NCBI RefSeq assembly: GCF_013415845.1
Contig: NZ_CP058907.1
Coordinates: 5,258,415-5,322,414 of the forward strand
Reading direction: 5' to 3'
Length of the DNA stretch: 64,000 nt
Origin: Rhodopseudomonas palustris
GTDB lineage: Bacteria > Pseudomonadota > Alphaproteobacteria > Rhizobiales > Xanthobacteraceae
The translations under genes were made by a program, and so were the position numbers. The notes under the pieces were generated by a model. The model saw nothing but the letters and a program-made list of their open reading frames with translations, did no database searches and was not told where the DNA came from. Positions 50,878-59,519 of this stretch are shown piece by piece (within the stretch, counting starts at the first letter, position 1; each line of letters starts with the position of its first letter).

Positions 50878-52428
50878 ATGTATCCCGGCCAGTTCGCGAA
50901 GACCCGCCCCGACCACCCCGCCTTCATCATGGCTTCCACCGGAGAGACGGTGAGCTATGCCGAGCTCGAGGCTCGCAGCAACCGTCTGGCGCATCTGTTG
51001 CGCAATCACGGTCTGCAGCGGCTCGACCACTATTCGATCTTCATGGAGAACAACAACAGCTACATCGAGGCGTGCGCCGCGGGCGAGCGCAGTGGCTATT
51101 ACTACACCTGCGTCAACTCCTACCTGACGCCGGCCGAGCTCGCCTACATCCTGACCAACAGCGAATCGCGCGCGCTGATCACCTCGAAAGCCAAACTCGA
51201 CGTCGCCCGCGAGGCGCTGAAAGACTGCCCCAACGTCACGCTGTGCGTGGTGGTGGACGGTGACGGCGAGAGCGAGCGGATCGTCGGGCTCGCCGAAGCG
51301 ACCAAGAACCTGCCGGACACGCCGATCGCCGACGAAAGCCTCGGCACCGCGATGCTGTATTCGTCCGGCACCACCGGCCGGCCGAAGGGCATCCTGCGCC
51401 CGCTGCCGGAGCAGCCGCCGTCCGAACCGCTGCCGCTGTTCCACTTCCTCAACATGCTGTGGAAGTATCGCGACGGCATGATCTATCTGTCGCCCGCGCC
51501 GCTGTATCACTCGGCGCCGCAGGCCGCGGTCGGCCTCACCATCCGCGACGGCGGCACCGTGATCATCATGGAGCATTTCGATCCGGAGCAGTATCTGGCC
51601 CTGATCGGAAAGCACAAGGTGACGCACAGCCAGCTCGTGCCGACGATGTTCTCGCGGATGCTGAAGCTGCCTGAGGAGGTGCGGAAGACATATGATCTAT
51701 CGACCCTGGAGGTCGCGATCCACGCGGCGGCCCCCTGCCCGCCGCAGGTCAAGGAGCAGATGATCGAATGGTGGGGGCCGATCATCCACGAATATTACGG
51801 CGCCACCGAAGGCCTCGGCTTCACCGCCTGCAACAGCGCTGAATGGCTGGCGCATCGCGGCACGGTCGGCAAGGTGATGTTCGGCGACCTGCATATCCTC
51901 GACGACGGCATGAAGCCGTGTCCGAAAGGCACGCCCGGCCAGATCTGGTTCAAGACCGCCACGCCGTTCGAGTACTTCAACGACCCGAAGAAGACCCAGG
52001 AAGCCCGCTCGGAAGACGGCAGCATGAGCACCGTCGGTGACGTCGGCTATGTCGACGACGATGGCTATCTGCACCTCACCGACCGCGCCACGTTCATGAT
52101 CATCTCGGGCGGGGTGAACATCTATCCGCAGGAGTGCGAGAACCTGTTGATCACTCACCCCAAGGTCGCGGATGCCGCTGTGTTCGGCGTGCCCAACGAG
52201 GATCTCGGCGAGGAGGTCAAGGCGGTGGTGCAGCCGATGCCGGGCGTCGCCGCCGGCGCCGACCTCGCCGCCGAACTAATTGCCTTTTGCGCGCAATCGC
52301 TGTCGCGACAGAAGGTGCCGCGCTCGATCGACTTCATGGACGAATTGCCCCGGCTCCCCACCGGCAAACTCTACAAGCGCCTGCTGCGCGACCGCTATTG
52401 GGGGAACAAGAACAGCCGAATCGTGTGA
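50878..52428 (+). CDS. AMP-dependent acyl-CoA synthetase/ligase
   Basis: 516 residues from the ATG at 50878 (GAGGAGCACG before it); the frame is open further upstream through the repeat, but that segment is not coding. Family motifs: A3 YSSGTTGRPKGI (about 157-169), A5 YYGATEGLGF, A7/A8 GDVGYVDDDGYLHLTDRATFMIISGG-type block and C-terminal RLPTGKLYKRLLR with the catalytic Lys. It activates a fatty or aromatic acid to its CoA thioester through an acyl-AMP. The substrate cannot be told. Confidence 0.88.
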   Translation: MYPGQFAKTRPDHPAFIMASTGETVSYAELEARSNRLAHLLRNHGLQRLDHYSIFMENNNSYIEACAAGERSGYYYTCVNSYLTPAELAYILTNSESRALITSKAKLDVAREALKDCPNVTLCVVVDGDGESERIVGLAEATKNLPDTPIADESLGTAMLYSSGTTGRPKGILRPLPEQPPSEPLPLFHFLNMLWKYRDGMIYLSPAPLYHSAPQAAVGLTIRDGGTVIIMEHFDPEQYLALIGKHKVTHSQLVPTMFSRMLKLPEEVRKTYDLSTLEVAIHAAAPCPPQVKEQMIEWWGPIIHEYYGATEGLGFTACNSAEWLAHRGTVGKVMFGDLHILDDGMKPCPKGTPGQIWFKTATPFEYFNDPKKTQEARSEDGSMSTVGDVGYVDDDGYLHLTDRATFMIISGGVNIYPQECENLLITHPKVADAAVFGVPNEDLGEEVKAVVQPMPGVAAGADLAAELIAFCAQSLSRQKVPRSIDFMDELPRLPTGKLYKRLLRDRYWGNKNSRIV

Positions 52429-52479
52429 CGCAGCCGGTTGCGGCCGGCGCCTCGGCCCGCCCGCAGACTGCGCGTTGCG

Positions 52480-52854
52480 TCAGTCCGGAATGATGAGCCG
52501 CTCGGTGCCGTACCAGGCAATAGAGCGCGACAGATCGACGAATCTGCGCTCGTCGGCGATTAGTTCGCGCAGCGCCGCCAGGCCCTCCGGCGTGGCCCGG
52601 GCGGAGGTGTGGTCGTCGAAACTGTCCCACCACAATTCGCCGCAGCCGTCGTATTCGGCGGCCGCCAAGCCGCGGCTGGCGCGGATCGATTGCTGGGCCG
52701 GATCTGGCAGCGGAACGGTTTGCACATAGCGCCGGATTCGCAGCACCTGCTGGTGCGACCGCACCAGGGGGCCGTGGCGATCACGCCAATGGCTGTCGAA
52801 CTGGTCACGCGACAGCTCCGGCAGGCGCCGGACGAACATCGTGAGCTTGAGCAT
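52480..52854 (-). CDS. EthD-domain protein
   Basis: 124 residues with the EthD pattern: KLTMFVRRLPELSRDQFDSHWRDRHGPLV (about 3-31) and a conserved YDGCGELWW-type strand (about 68-76) with FLPD-like ending IIPD. EthD proteins are small dimeric alpha/beta-barrel proteins accompanying degradation clusters; enzymatic roles are mostly unknown. The gene has a good ribosome site (GAGAGGACCG). It diverges from the MerR-type regulator gene, with a MerR-style promoter and operator in between. Confidence 0.8.
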   Translation of the reverse strand: MLKLTMFVRRLPELSRDQFDSHWRDRHGPLVRSHQQVLRIRRYVQTVPLPDPAQQSIRASRGLAAAEYDGCGELWWDSFDDHTSARATPEGLAALRELIADERRFVDLSRSIAWYGTERLIIPD

Positions 52855-52884
52855 CGGTCCTCTCTTGGCTTGTGGGCGGCTCCG

Positions 52885-52916
52885 AGGCTACGCTTTGACA
52901 GCGTTGTCAGGGTCAA
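52885..52916 (-). promoter_or_regulatory. MerR-type promoter with a 20-bp spacer and inner palindrome
   Basis: Read on the minus strand: -35 TTGACC (52916-52911), a spacer of exactly 20 bases (52910-52891), and -10 TAGCCT (52890-52885). The spacer holds a perfect inverted repeat, TGACA-ACGC-TGTCA (52909-52896). Overlong spacers with a central palindrome are the known signature of MerR-family target promoters. It points at the EthD gene, whose ATG is about 24 bases past the expected start site. Confidence 0.7.
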
Positions 52917-52925
52917 GAGGCCGCG

Positions 52926-53279
52926 ATGCAGATCGGGGAATTGGCGCGCCGCTGCGGCGTCAGCGCGCGGATGCTGCGCTATTACGAGACAGAGGGGCTG
53001 TTGCGGCCCGGCCGCTCGCCAGCGGGGTACCGACTGTACAGTCCGGCCGACATCACGACCGTGCAGCGAATCACCACGCTGCAAGCCGCCGGGCTGACGC
53101 TGGCGAAGATCCGGCTGCTGCTGCCCTGCGCCGAGACGGATTCGGGCGGATTCCGGCCCTGCCCGGCGTTCCGCGACGGTATTCGCCGGCGGCTGGCCGA
53201 AATCGACGGCCAGATCGCCGCGCTGGCGGCCAGTCGCCGCCTGCTGCGCGCCTATCTGGAGCAGACTCCGCTGCGGTGA
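52926..53279 (+). CDS. MerR-family transcriptional regulator
   Basis: 117 residues, short for the family. N-terminal winged-HTH (MQIGELARRCGVSARMLRYYETEGLLRPGRSPAGYRLY), a dimerisation helix region (about 45-115), and two Cys in the short C-terminal part (LLPCAETDSGGFRPCPAFR, Cys68 and Cys79), possibly an effector or redox site. It acts by distorting promoters with an extended spacer, one of which lies immediately upstream and faces the divergent EthD gene. It starts 9 bases beyond the -35 of that promoter. Confidence 0.88.
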   Translation: MQIGELARRCGVSARMLRYYETEGLLRPGRSPAGYRLYSPADITTVQRITTLQAAGLTLAKIRLLLPCAETDSGGFRPCPAFRDGIRRRLAEIDGQIAALAASRRLLRAYLEQTPLR

Positions 53280-53354
53280 CCGCCGCGCCATCGCAGCAGG
53301 CAAATCTCACAGGTTCGGCTATATGCAGCAGATGTCCTGCTTCGCCTGCCTCCC

Positions 53355-55205
53355 ATGATCGCTTCGGTTTCGCGCCACACCGACGATGACCTCGACGCCC
53401 GGGCGCTGTCGGTTCTCAACCACGTGTTCGGGCTGCCGTCGTTCCGCGGTCAGCAGGAAGCGATCGTGCGGCACATTGCCGATGGCGGCGATGCGTTGGT
53501 GCTGATGCCGACCGGCGGCGGCAAGTCGCTGTGCTACCAGCTGCCGGCGCTGCTGCGCGAAGGCTGCGGCGTGGTGGTGTCGCCGCTGATCGCGCTGATG
53601 CGCGACCAAGTGGCAGGACTGCTGGAAAGCGGCGTGCGCGCCGCGGCGCTGAATTCGACGCTGTCCTACGACGAGGCCAACGAGATCGAGCGGCAACTCC
53701 TCAATGGCGAACTCGATCTGCTCTATGTCGCGCCCGAGCGATTGCTGACACCGCGCTGCCTCGGCCTGTTGGCGCGGGCGAAGATCGCGCTGTTTGCGAT
53801 CGACGAGGCGCATTGCGTCTCGCAATGGGGCCACGACTTCCGGCCCGAATATGTCGGCCTCTCGGCGATCGCCGAGAAGTTTCCGAACGTGCCGCGGATC
53901 GCACTGACCGCGACCGCCGATGCGCTGACCCGCCGCGAGATCGCAGAGCGGCTGGCGCTGACGGACGCACCCTGCTTCGTCTCGAGCTTCGACCGGCCCA
54001 ACATCCGCTACAGCATCGTCGACAAGCAGAACGCGCCGGCCCAACTCAAAGCCTTTATCGACGACCGCCATCGCGGCCATTCCGGTGTGGTGTATTGCCT
54101 GTCGCGGGCCAAGGTCGAGGACATCGCCGAGACGCTGAGCAGGTCCGGCCTCACCGCGCTGCCGTATCACGCCGGCCTCCCGGCCGAGATCCGCGCGCGC
54201 AATCAGGATCGCTTCCTCAACGAGGATGGTGTGGTGATCGTCGCCACCATCGCGTTCGGCATGGGCATCGACAAGCCGGACGTGCGCTTCGTCGCGCATC
54301 TGGATCTGCCCAAGAGCATCGAGGCCTATTACCAGGAGACCGGGCGCGCCGGCCGCGACGGCAAGCCGTCCGAGGCGTGGATGGCTTACGGGCTCAGCGA
54401 CATCGTCCAGCAGCGCCGGATGATCGACGAGAGCAGCGGCTCCGACGCCTTCAAGCGGGTCTCGATGGGCAAGCTGGATGCGCTGGTGGGTCTCTGCGAA
54501 TCCACCGGCTGTCGCCGCACCCGGCTGCTCGGCTATTTCGGCGAGACGGCGCAGCACGAGAGCTGCGGCAATTGCGACAACTGCCTCACCCCGCCGAAGG
54601 TGATCGACGGCACCGTGCCGGCGCAGAAGCTGTTGTCCTGCGCCTATCGCACCGGACAGCGGTTCGGCGCCCAGCACCTGATCGACGTGCTGCTCGGCCG
54701 GCTGACCGATCGCGTCACTCAATTCGGCCACGACAAACTGTCGGTTTTCGGTATCGGTGGCGAGTTTGGCGAGAAACAATGGCGCGCGGTGATCCGCCAA
54801 CTGGTGTCGCTCGGCCATCTGGCACCGGACAGCGAGGCGTTCGGCGCCTTGAAGCTGACCGAGACTTCCCGGGCGGTGCTCAAGGGGGAAACCCAGGTAA
54901 TGCTGCGCGAGCAGACCGGCCGGCCGCCGCGAGCAAAATCCCGCCGCGGCGATCTGGTCGGCGGCGCCCAGCGCGAGACCAGCGGCGATCCGGCGCTGTT
55001 CGCGGCCCTGAAGGCATGGCGATCTGAGGTGGCGAAGGCCCGCGGCGTGCCGGCCTATGTGGTACTGCACGATGCCACCCTCGATGGCCTTGCGGCCGCA
55101 AAGCCGCGGACACTGGACGAACTGCGCGGGATTGCTGGGATCGGTGACAAGAAGCTCGATCATTACGGCGCCGCGCTGCTGGCGGTGATCGGCGAACGGC
55201 GCTAG
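53355..55205 (+). CDS. recQ: ATP-dependent DNA helicase RecQ
   Basis: 616 residues. Helicase motifs: I MPTGGGKSLC (51-60), II IDEAHCVSQWGHDFRPEY (149-166, DEAH), III TATAD, V ATIAFGMGIDKPDVRFV, VI QETGRAGRDG. Then the RecQ C-terminal zinc domain (ESCGNCDNC) and a single HRDC domain at the end (LKAWRSEVAKARGVPAYVVL). It unwinds DNA 3' to 5' in recombination and repair. The ATG at 53355 is the first that leaves the family's normal N-terminus. Confidence 0.96.
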   Translation: MIASVSRHTDDDLDARALSVLNHVFGLPSFRGQQEAIVRHIADGGDALVLMPTGGGKSLCYQLPALLREGCGVVVSPLIALMRDQVAGLLESGVRAAALNSTLSYDEANEIERQLLNGELDLLYVAPERLLTPRCLGLLARAKIALFAIDEAHCVSQWGHDFRPEYVGLSAIAEKFPNVPRIALTATADALTRREIAERLALTDAPCFVSSFDRPNIRYSIVDKQNAPAQLKAFIDDRHRGHSGVVYCLSRAKVEDIAETLSRSGLTALPYHAGLPAEIRARNQDRFLNEDGVVIVATIAFGMGIDKPDVRFVAHLDLPKSIEAYYQETGRAGRDGKPSEAWMAYGLSDIVQQRRMIDESSGSDAFKRVSMGKLDALVGLCESTGCRRTRLLGYFGETAQHESCGNCDNCLTPPKVIDGTVPAQKLLSCAYRTGQRFGAQHLIDVLLGRLTDRVTQFGHDKLSVFGIGGEFGEKQWRAVIRQLVSLGHLAPDSEAFGALKLTETSRAVLKGETQVMLREQTGRPPRAKSRRGDLVGGAQRETSGDPALFAALKAWRSEVAKARGVPAYVVLHDATLDGLAAAKPRTLDELRGIAGIGDKKLDHYGAALLAVIGERR

Positions 55206-55271
55206 CCAACCAGGAATCGACTGGTCCGGATCCTGCAAAGCTTCACCTGACGGACTTCAGGAGGTGTCGCG

Positions 55272-55499
55272 ATGCCGCTCTATGACTTCCATTGTAAGCA
55301 ATGCGACAAAGACAGCGAATTGCTGGTCGGCTTCGACGACAAGCCGCCCTGCCCGGCCTGCGGCAGCCGGCGGATGGAGCGGCTGGTGTCGCGCCCGGCC
55401 CCGCCCGGCAAGAGCAAGAACGTGATGAAAGCCGCGCGCGCCCAGGCGGCGCGCGAGGGACATCTGTCGAATTTCAGCCGCAAGGAGCGCGGCCTCTAA
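55272..55499 (+). CDS. FmdB-family zinc-ribbon protein
   Basis: 75 residues. MPLYDFHCKQCDKDSELLVGFDDKPPCPACGSRRMERLV contains the FmdB pattern, with YxFxCxxC followed by CPxCG. The C-terminal half is basic and helical (KSKNVMKAARAQAAREGHL). The family is assigned as regulatory, from FmdB, which was linked to formamidase and amidase expression, but the general role is unknown. It has a CAGGAGGTGTCGCG ribosome site, strong and close. It lies 66 bases after recQ. Confidence 0.9.
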   Translation: MPLYDFHCKQCDKDSELLVGFDDKPPCPACGSRRMERLVSRPAPPGKSKNVMKAARAQAAREGHLSNFSRKERGL

Positions 55500-55522
55500 A
55501 GGCCGTGCCTCCCGCGAACTGA

Positions 55523-55801
55523 TCAATAGCCGCCGACTGCAGCGGCGGGCGCGTAGCCATAGCTGTCGTAACCGCGATCGACTGTGCCGTAGCGCGGGTT
55601 CATCACGCAACTGCCGCCCTGGCCGCTGGCCGTAAACCGGCACGACGAGAAGGTGGCGTAGTTGCAGTCGCCGGGGAAGCCCTGCTGCTTGCCCTGAATG
55701 CAGTACGGATATTCGACGCTTGCCGCTGCAGGCTGGGCGCCGATCAGTTGCGTTGCGCCGAACGCACCCAGCGCCATTGCCGCCAATGCCAGATATCTCA
55801 T
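55523..55801 (-). CDS. DUF3551 family secreted protein
   Basis: 92 residues. Signal peptide (MRYLALAAMALGAFGATQLI to about residue 27, PAAA-S) then the DUF3551 body: YPYCIQGKQQGFPGDCNYATFSSCRFTASGQGGSCVMNP with four Cys, and a Tyr/Gly-rich tail. The family is almost limited to Bradyrhizobium relatives and is encoded in many copies in them; the function is unknown. A taxonomic marker for this window. It converges on the FmdB gene. Confidence 0.88.
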   Translation of the reverse strand: MRYLALAAMALGAFGATQLIGAQPAAASVEYPYCIQGKQQGFPGDCNYATFSSCRFTASGQGGSCVMNPRYGTVDRGYDSYGYAPAAAVGGY

Positions 55802-56080
55802 CTCGTTCTCCCTTGCTGTAACCGATGCGAGGACAGAACCGCAGCGTCCGACCGCCGTTCCGGAGCGGCTTTCACAAAAGCATCATTCACGCTGCGACGC
55901 GTCGCCGCCGGTTTCCCGATCGAGCATTGCGATCCGCGCATCCGGTGACGCCGGCCGGATCGATTGCGTGCCGCTGCGGCGGATGGCAAACCTTCCCATC
56001 ATGCGGCTGCGTGCGAATTGCGCCACGCGGAACGCCAACAACAACGCGCCAGCACGCGCGGGACAAGGGGAGGACGAGAC

Positions 56081-57667
56081 ATGTCGCAGCTCATCGAGGC
56101 ACCAGGCGTCGTGACGCCATTCGACGGAATGGACGTGCCGTGGCTGCTGAAACTGCACGCCGAGGCACGCCGCGAGCATCCGTTCGTGATCTGGTCGCCG
56201 TTCGACGGCCCGTCGCGAAGCTGGAGCTACGGCGAATTTCACGACCGCGTCGGCGCGCTCGCCGCGGGCCTGGCACGGCGCGGCATCAAGCAGGGCGACT
56301 ACCTGCTGATTCATCTCGACAATTGCGTCGAATTCCTGCTCGCCTGGTTCGCCTGCACGGAGCTGGGAGCGATCGCGGTCACCACCAACACCCGCTCGGC
56401 CGCCGCGGAGATCGAATACTTCGCAGACCATTGCGGCGCGGTCGCCGCCATCACTCAGCCGGCCTATGCCGATCTGGTGGCCGCCAATTGCAAGAAGCTG
56501 AAATGGATGGCGGTGATCGGACACGATCCCGGCGCGGCGATCGCCGCGCAGCCGGTCGCAAAGGGCCACTCGTTCGACAGCCTGTTCGGCGACAGCGCCG
56601 ACCGGCCGCGCCGCCCGACCGATCCGCTGGCGCCGTGCAGCGTGCAATACACCTCCGGCACCACGTCGCGGCCCAAGGCGGTGCTGTGGACCCACGCCAA
56701 CGCACTGTGGGGCGCCAAGATCAACGCCGCACACCAAACGCTGCGCGCCGATGACGTGCATCTGTTGTATCTGCCGCTGTTCCACACCAATGCGCTGGCC
56801 TATTCGATGCTGTCGACGCTGTGGGTCGGCGGCACTGTCGTGGTCCAGCCGCGGTTCTCGGCGAGCCGCTTCTGGAAGGTCTCGCTGGAGCATGGCTGCA
56901 CCTGGCTGTCGACGATCCCGTTCTGCATGAAGGCGCTGCTCGAGCACGAGATCCCGAAGGCGCATCGCTTCCGGCTGTGGGGCAGCGCGGTCGCCGAACC
57001 GCCGCCGTTCGCCTCGTTCGGCATCAAGATCATCGGCTGGTGGGGCATGACCGAGACCATCACCCACGGCATCATCGCAGAAGCCGATCAGCCCAACACG
57101 CCGATGTCGATCGGCCGCGCTGCGCCCGAATACGCGATCCGCATCGTCGGCGACGACGGCGCCCCGACACGCGTCGGCGACACCGGCAATCTGCTGATCA
57201 AAGGCGTGCCGGGACTGTCGCTGTTCAAGGAGTATCTCCACAACGAGGCGGCAACGCGCGACAGCTTCGACGAGCACGGTTACTTCATCACCGGCGACCG
57301 CGTCACACGGCTCGAGCACGGCGCGATTCGGTTCGGCGACCGCGCCAAGGACATGCTGAAGGTCGGCGGCGAGAACGTGGCGGCCTCCGAGATCGAGCAG
57401 GTGGTGATCACCGTGCCCGGCGTACGCGAGGCCGCGGTGGTGGCCAAGAAGCACCCGATGCTCGACGAAGTGCCGGTGGTGTTCGTGATTCCGCAAGGCG
57501 GCGTTGCCGCGGCGCCGCCGGATTTCGCCGACCGCATCACCGCCGCCTGCACGGCCGCGCTCGCGGACTTCAAGCGGCCGCGCGAAGTGCGGCTGGTCGA
57601 CGACATGCCGCGCTCAACGCTGGAGAAGGTGGCGAAAGCCGAACTCCGCAAGATGTTGGCGGACTAA
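56081..57667 (+). CDS. AMP-dependent acyl-CoA ligase (carnitine/crotonobetaine-CoA ligase-like)
   Basis: 528 residues from an ATG with AGGGGAGGACGAG in front. Motifs: A3 VQYTSGTTSRPKAVLWTHAN (with SGTT-SRPK), LLYLPLFHTNALAYSM, A5 GWWGMTETITHGI, A7/A8 YFITGDRVTRLEHGAIRFGDR, DMLKVGGENVAASEIE and C-terminal MPRSTLEKVAKAEL with the catalytic Lys. It forms acyl-CoA from an unknown acid. The similar ligase at 50878 is clearly a different subgroup. It is followed by a family A repeat. Confidence 0.87.
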   Translation: MSQLIEAPGVVTPFDGMDVPWLLKLHAEARREHPFVIWSPFDGPSRSWSYGEFHDRVGALAAGLARRGIKQGDYLLIHLDNCVEFLLAWFACTELGAIAVTTNTRSAAAEIEYFADHCGAVAAITQPAYADLVAANCKKLKWMAVIGHDPGAAIAAQPVAKGHSFDSLFGDSADRPRRPTDPLAPCSVQYTSGTTSRPKAVLWTHANALWGAKINAAHQTLRADDVHLLYLPLFHTNALAYSMLSTLWVGGTVVVQPRFSASRFWKVSLEHGCTWLSTIPFCMKALLEHEIPKAHRFRLWGSAVAEPPPFASFGIKIIGWWGMTETITHGIIAEADQPNTPMSIGRAAPEYAIRIVGDDGAPTRVGDTGNLLIKGVPGLSLFKEYLHNEAATRDSFDEHGYFITGDRVTRLEHGAIRFGDRAKDMLKVGGENVAASEIEQVVITVPGVREAAVVAKKHPMLDEVPVVFVIPQGGVAAAPPDFADRITAACTAALADFKRPREVRLVDDMPRSTLEKVAKAELRKMLAD

Positions 57668-57678
57668 TCATCCCCTCA

Positions 57679-57765
57679 CGTTATTCCGGGGCGAGGCGCG
57701 AACCCGGAATCCGGAGTTGATGCAGACAGATTTCCGGGTTCGCGCTTCGCGCGTCCCGGAATCAC
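57679..57765. repeat. Intergenic palindromic repeat, family A, copy 3
   Basis: CGTTATTCCGGGGCGAGGCG and the right-hand GCTTCGCGCGTCCCGGAATC are near-complementary ends, with AACCCGGAATCCG and ATTTCCGGGTT inside as a second pair. Related to the copies at 19838 and 21217. It lies between the convergent ligase and HD-GYP genes. Confidence 0.75.
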
Positions 57766-57774
57766 CAGTTGGTA

Positions 57775-58878
57775 TCAGCCGCCCATCGCGACCGGACGGA
57801 ACGCCTGCAACAGGCGCTGATCGATCTTGCCGCCCATGTTTTCCATCGTGATGAAGGCCTGCAGCGGCGACATCGGCGTGTGGTTTTTGCGCGGTGCGAC
57901 CAGCGACGCGAAGAGATCGACGATCGTGGTGATGCGAACGATGTCGGCGATCTGATCGCCATGCAGCCCGTCCGGGTAGCCCGAGCCGTCGAGCAGTTCG
58001 TGATGGTGCAGCACGACGTCGAGCGTCTCGCGCGGGAAGCTGCCTTCGGCGACAAGCGCCTCGTAGCCGAGCCGCGGATGCTCGCGATATTTGCGCAGCG
58101 CGTCGCCTTTCAGATTATCGAGGTTGTCGAGCGCCGAGACGTCCACATAGGCCTTGCCGACATCGTATAGCAGCGCCGCGCGGGTCAGCCGGCGCTGATC
58201 CTCCTCGCGCATGCCGAGATATTGCGCGAACGCCACCGCGAAGCCGGTCGCGAACAGGCACAGCCGGTAGCTCTCATCGTGATGACGGCCGACGGTGGCG
58301 AGCCACTCGCGCAGCGACGAGCGCTTGATCGCCTTCAGGATCGGCCCTTCCGCCTGCATCACGTCCTGGAACGTCAACGGCTTGCCGTGCAGCCGCTCGA
58401 AGATCTTCACCAGGACTTTGTGGGCGGCCGTGACACCGTCGCTCAGCGCTTCGGCGCGGGCAGTCGCGGTGTCTTCGGAAGGATCGGGAAACGCCGAGCG
58501 GACCCGCTGCAACAGATCGCGCGGATCGAACGGACGGGCAATGGTGTCGGTGGCGCCGAGTGCCCACGCCTGCATCGAACCGTGATGCAACTCGTCGGCG
58601 AGCACGAACAGCCGCGGCATCGGCTGATAGGCGCCGCCGAGCAGCTTGCGCCGCACCAACTGCACGCTGTCGGCCGAGCGCAAATTGATATCGACCACGA
58701 TGCCCGACAGATCGCGCGCCGGTGCGTCCGGCAGGCGCGCTGTGGGCACGGTCTCGACCTCCGCCACGCTCGCCAGAATGCCCGCGATGTCGACGCTGCC
58801 GTCACGGCGATCGGACGCCAGCAACAAACGCCGGCGCGGCGCAGGGTTGGACGCAGGTTGTCGGGCTAATGCAGTCAT
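57775..58878 (-). CDS. Receiver-like + HD-GYP domain protein with degenerate HD motif
   Basis: 367 residues from the ATG at 58878 (a GTG three codons earlier is possible; numbering here follows the GTG form). The first 130 residues form a receiver-like domain with Asp66 in IVVDINLR but Arg in place of the usual Lys (ARPF). The C-terminal part is an HD-GYP domain: HHHELLDGSGYPDGLHGDQI is well kept, yet the HD motif reads LLYDVGK, with Tyr241 replacing the metal-binding His. So it may not hydrolyse cyclic-di-GMP, and could act as a binding or scaffold protein. No partner is adjacent. Confidence 0.85.
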   Translation of the reverse strand: MTALARQPASNPAPRRRLLLASDRRDGSVDIAGILASVAEVETVPTARLPDAPARDLSGIVVDINLRSADSVQLVRRKLLGGAYQPMPRLFVLADELHHGSMQAWALGATDTIARPFDPRDLLQRVRSAFPDPSEDTATARAEALSDGVTAAHKVLVKIFERLHGKPLTFQDVMQAEGPILKAIKRSSLREWLATVGRHHDESYRLCLFATGFAVAFAQYLGMREEDQRRLTRAALLYDVGKAYVDVSALDNLDNLKGDALRKYREHPRLGYEALVAEGSFPRETLDVVLHHHELLDGSGYPDGLHGDQIADIVRITTIVDLFASLVAPRKNHTPMSPLQAFITMENMGGKIDQRLLQAFRPVAMGG

Positions 58879-59095
58879 GAAGATCACCGGATTGCTACCG
58901 TGGGCAGGTAATTTCCATACACTAACGAGAAACTGGTTCCTTGAGATTAATGGGCGTTGTTAACGAGCCGTGACCTTCGCGCTTCACATTTGATACAATG
59001 TCAAAACCGTGATTATGCGAGGGCTCGCGCTCACCAGCTGCAGCGCTATGATGCGCGCCAAAGTGCCATGAGGAATGGGGCGGAACCGGGGACAG

Positions 59096-59464
59096 ATGAC
59101 TGCGACACCACATTCGACCGCCCCTCGGCTCCGGATTGCCACGGTAACAGTTGGCGCGCTGCTGCTATCGGTCGCACCGACCTTCGCCCAACAAACTGCG
59201 GTGATCGGCGCACCGCCATTCGTCGCAACGCTGTCCAACACCACACCGCTGGTGTTCGGCATGAATGCCAATGCGGCAGCGGCGGCGCTCGGCATGCCGC
59301 TCAACTACGTCAGCGGCAAACCCGGCGACGAGATCTTTCTGGTGATCCGCACCCAGGGCGGAAGCGGCTTCTTCGACCGCCGCGACCGGCTGTATCTGCA
59401 ATTCCGTCACGGTCGGCTGGCCGGCTGGAAGGGCGACTGGGGCCGCAACTGGATGTGGCAATAG
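59096..59464 (+). CDS. Small secreted hypothetical protein (SmpA-like fold possible)
   Basis: 122 residues from an ATG with GGGGACAG before it. Signal peptide (MTATPHSTAPRLRIATVTVG to about residue 33, ending TFA-QQ), then a short domain: LVFGMNANAAAAALGMPLNYVSGKPG, DEIFLVIRTQGGSGFFDRRD and LYLQFRHGRLAGWKGDW. The GM-aaA-LG-P pattern is reminiscent of SmpA/OmlA-like repeats, but I do not claim the family. It is likely periplasmic. It lies 55 bases before the dienelactone hydrolase gene on the same strand, perhaps in one transcript. Confidence 0.7.
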   Translation: MTATPHSTAPRLRIATVTVGALLLSVAPTFAQQTAVIGAPPFVATLSNTTPLVFGMNANAAAAALGMPLNYVSGKPGDEIFLVIRTQGGSGFFDRRDRLYLQFRHGRLAGWKGDWGRNWMWQ

Positions 59465-59519
59465 ACGCCACCGGCCGCCTGTCATCGAACCTATCATCAG
59501 CACGCGCAAAGGATCGCCC

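Noticed and set aside
49531..51627. 698-codon minus-strand frame across the alcohol dehydrogenase and acyl-CoA ligase genes
   Set aside because: It runs through two real genes and the palindromic repeat between them; the translated sequence is Arg/Gly/His-rich noise.
53319..55238. 639-codon open frame on the minus strand opposite recQ
   Set aside because: Same reason: mirror of a well-recognised gene, low-complexity composition, no ribosome site.
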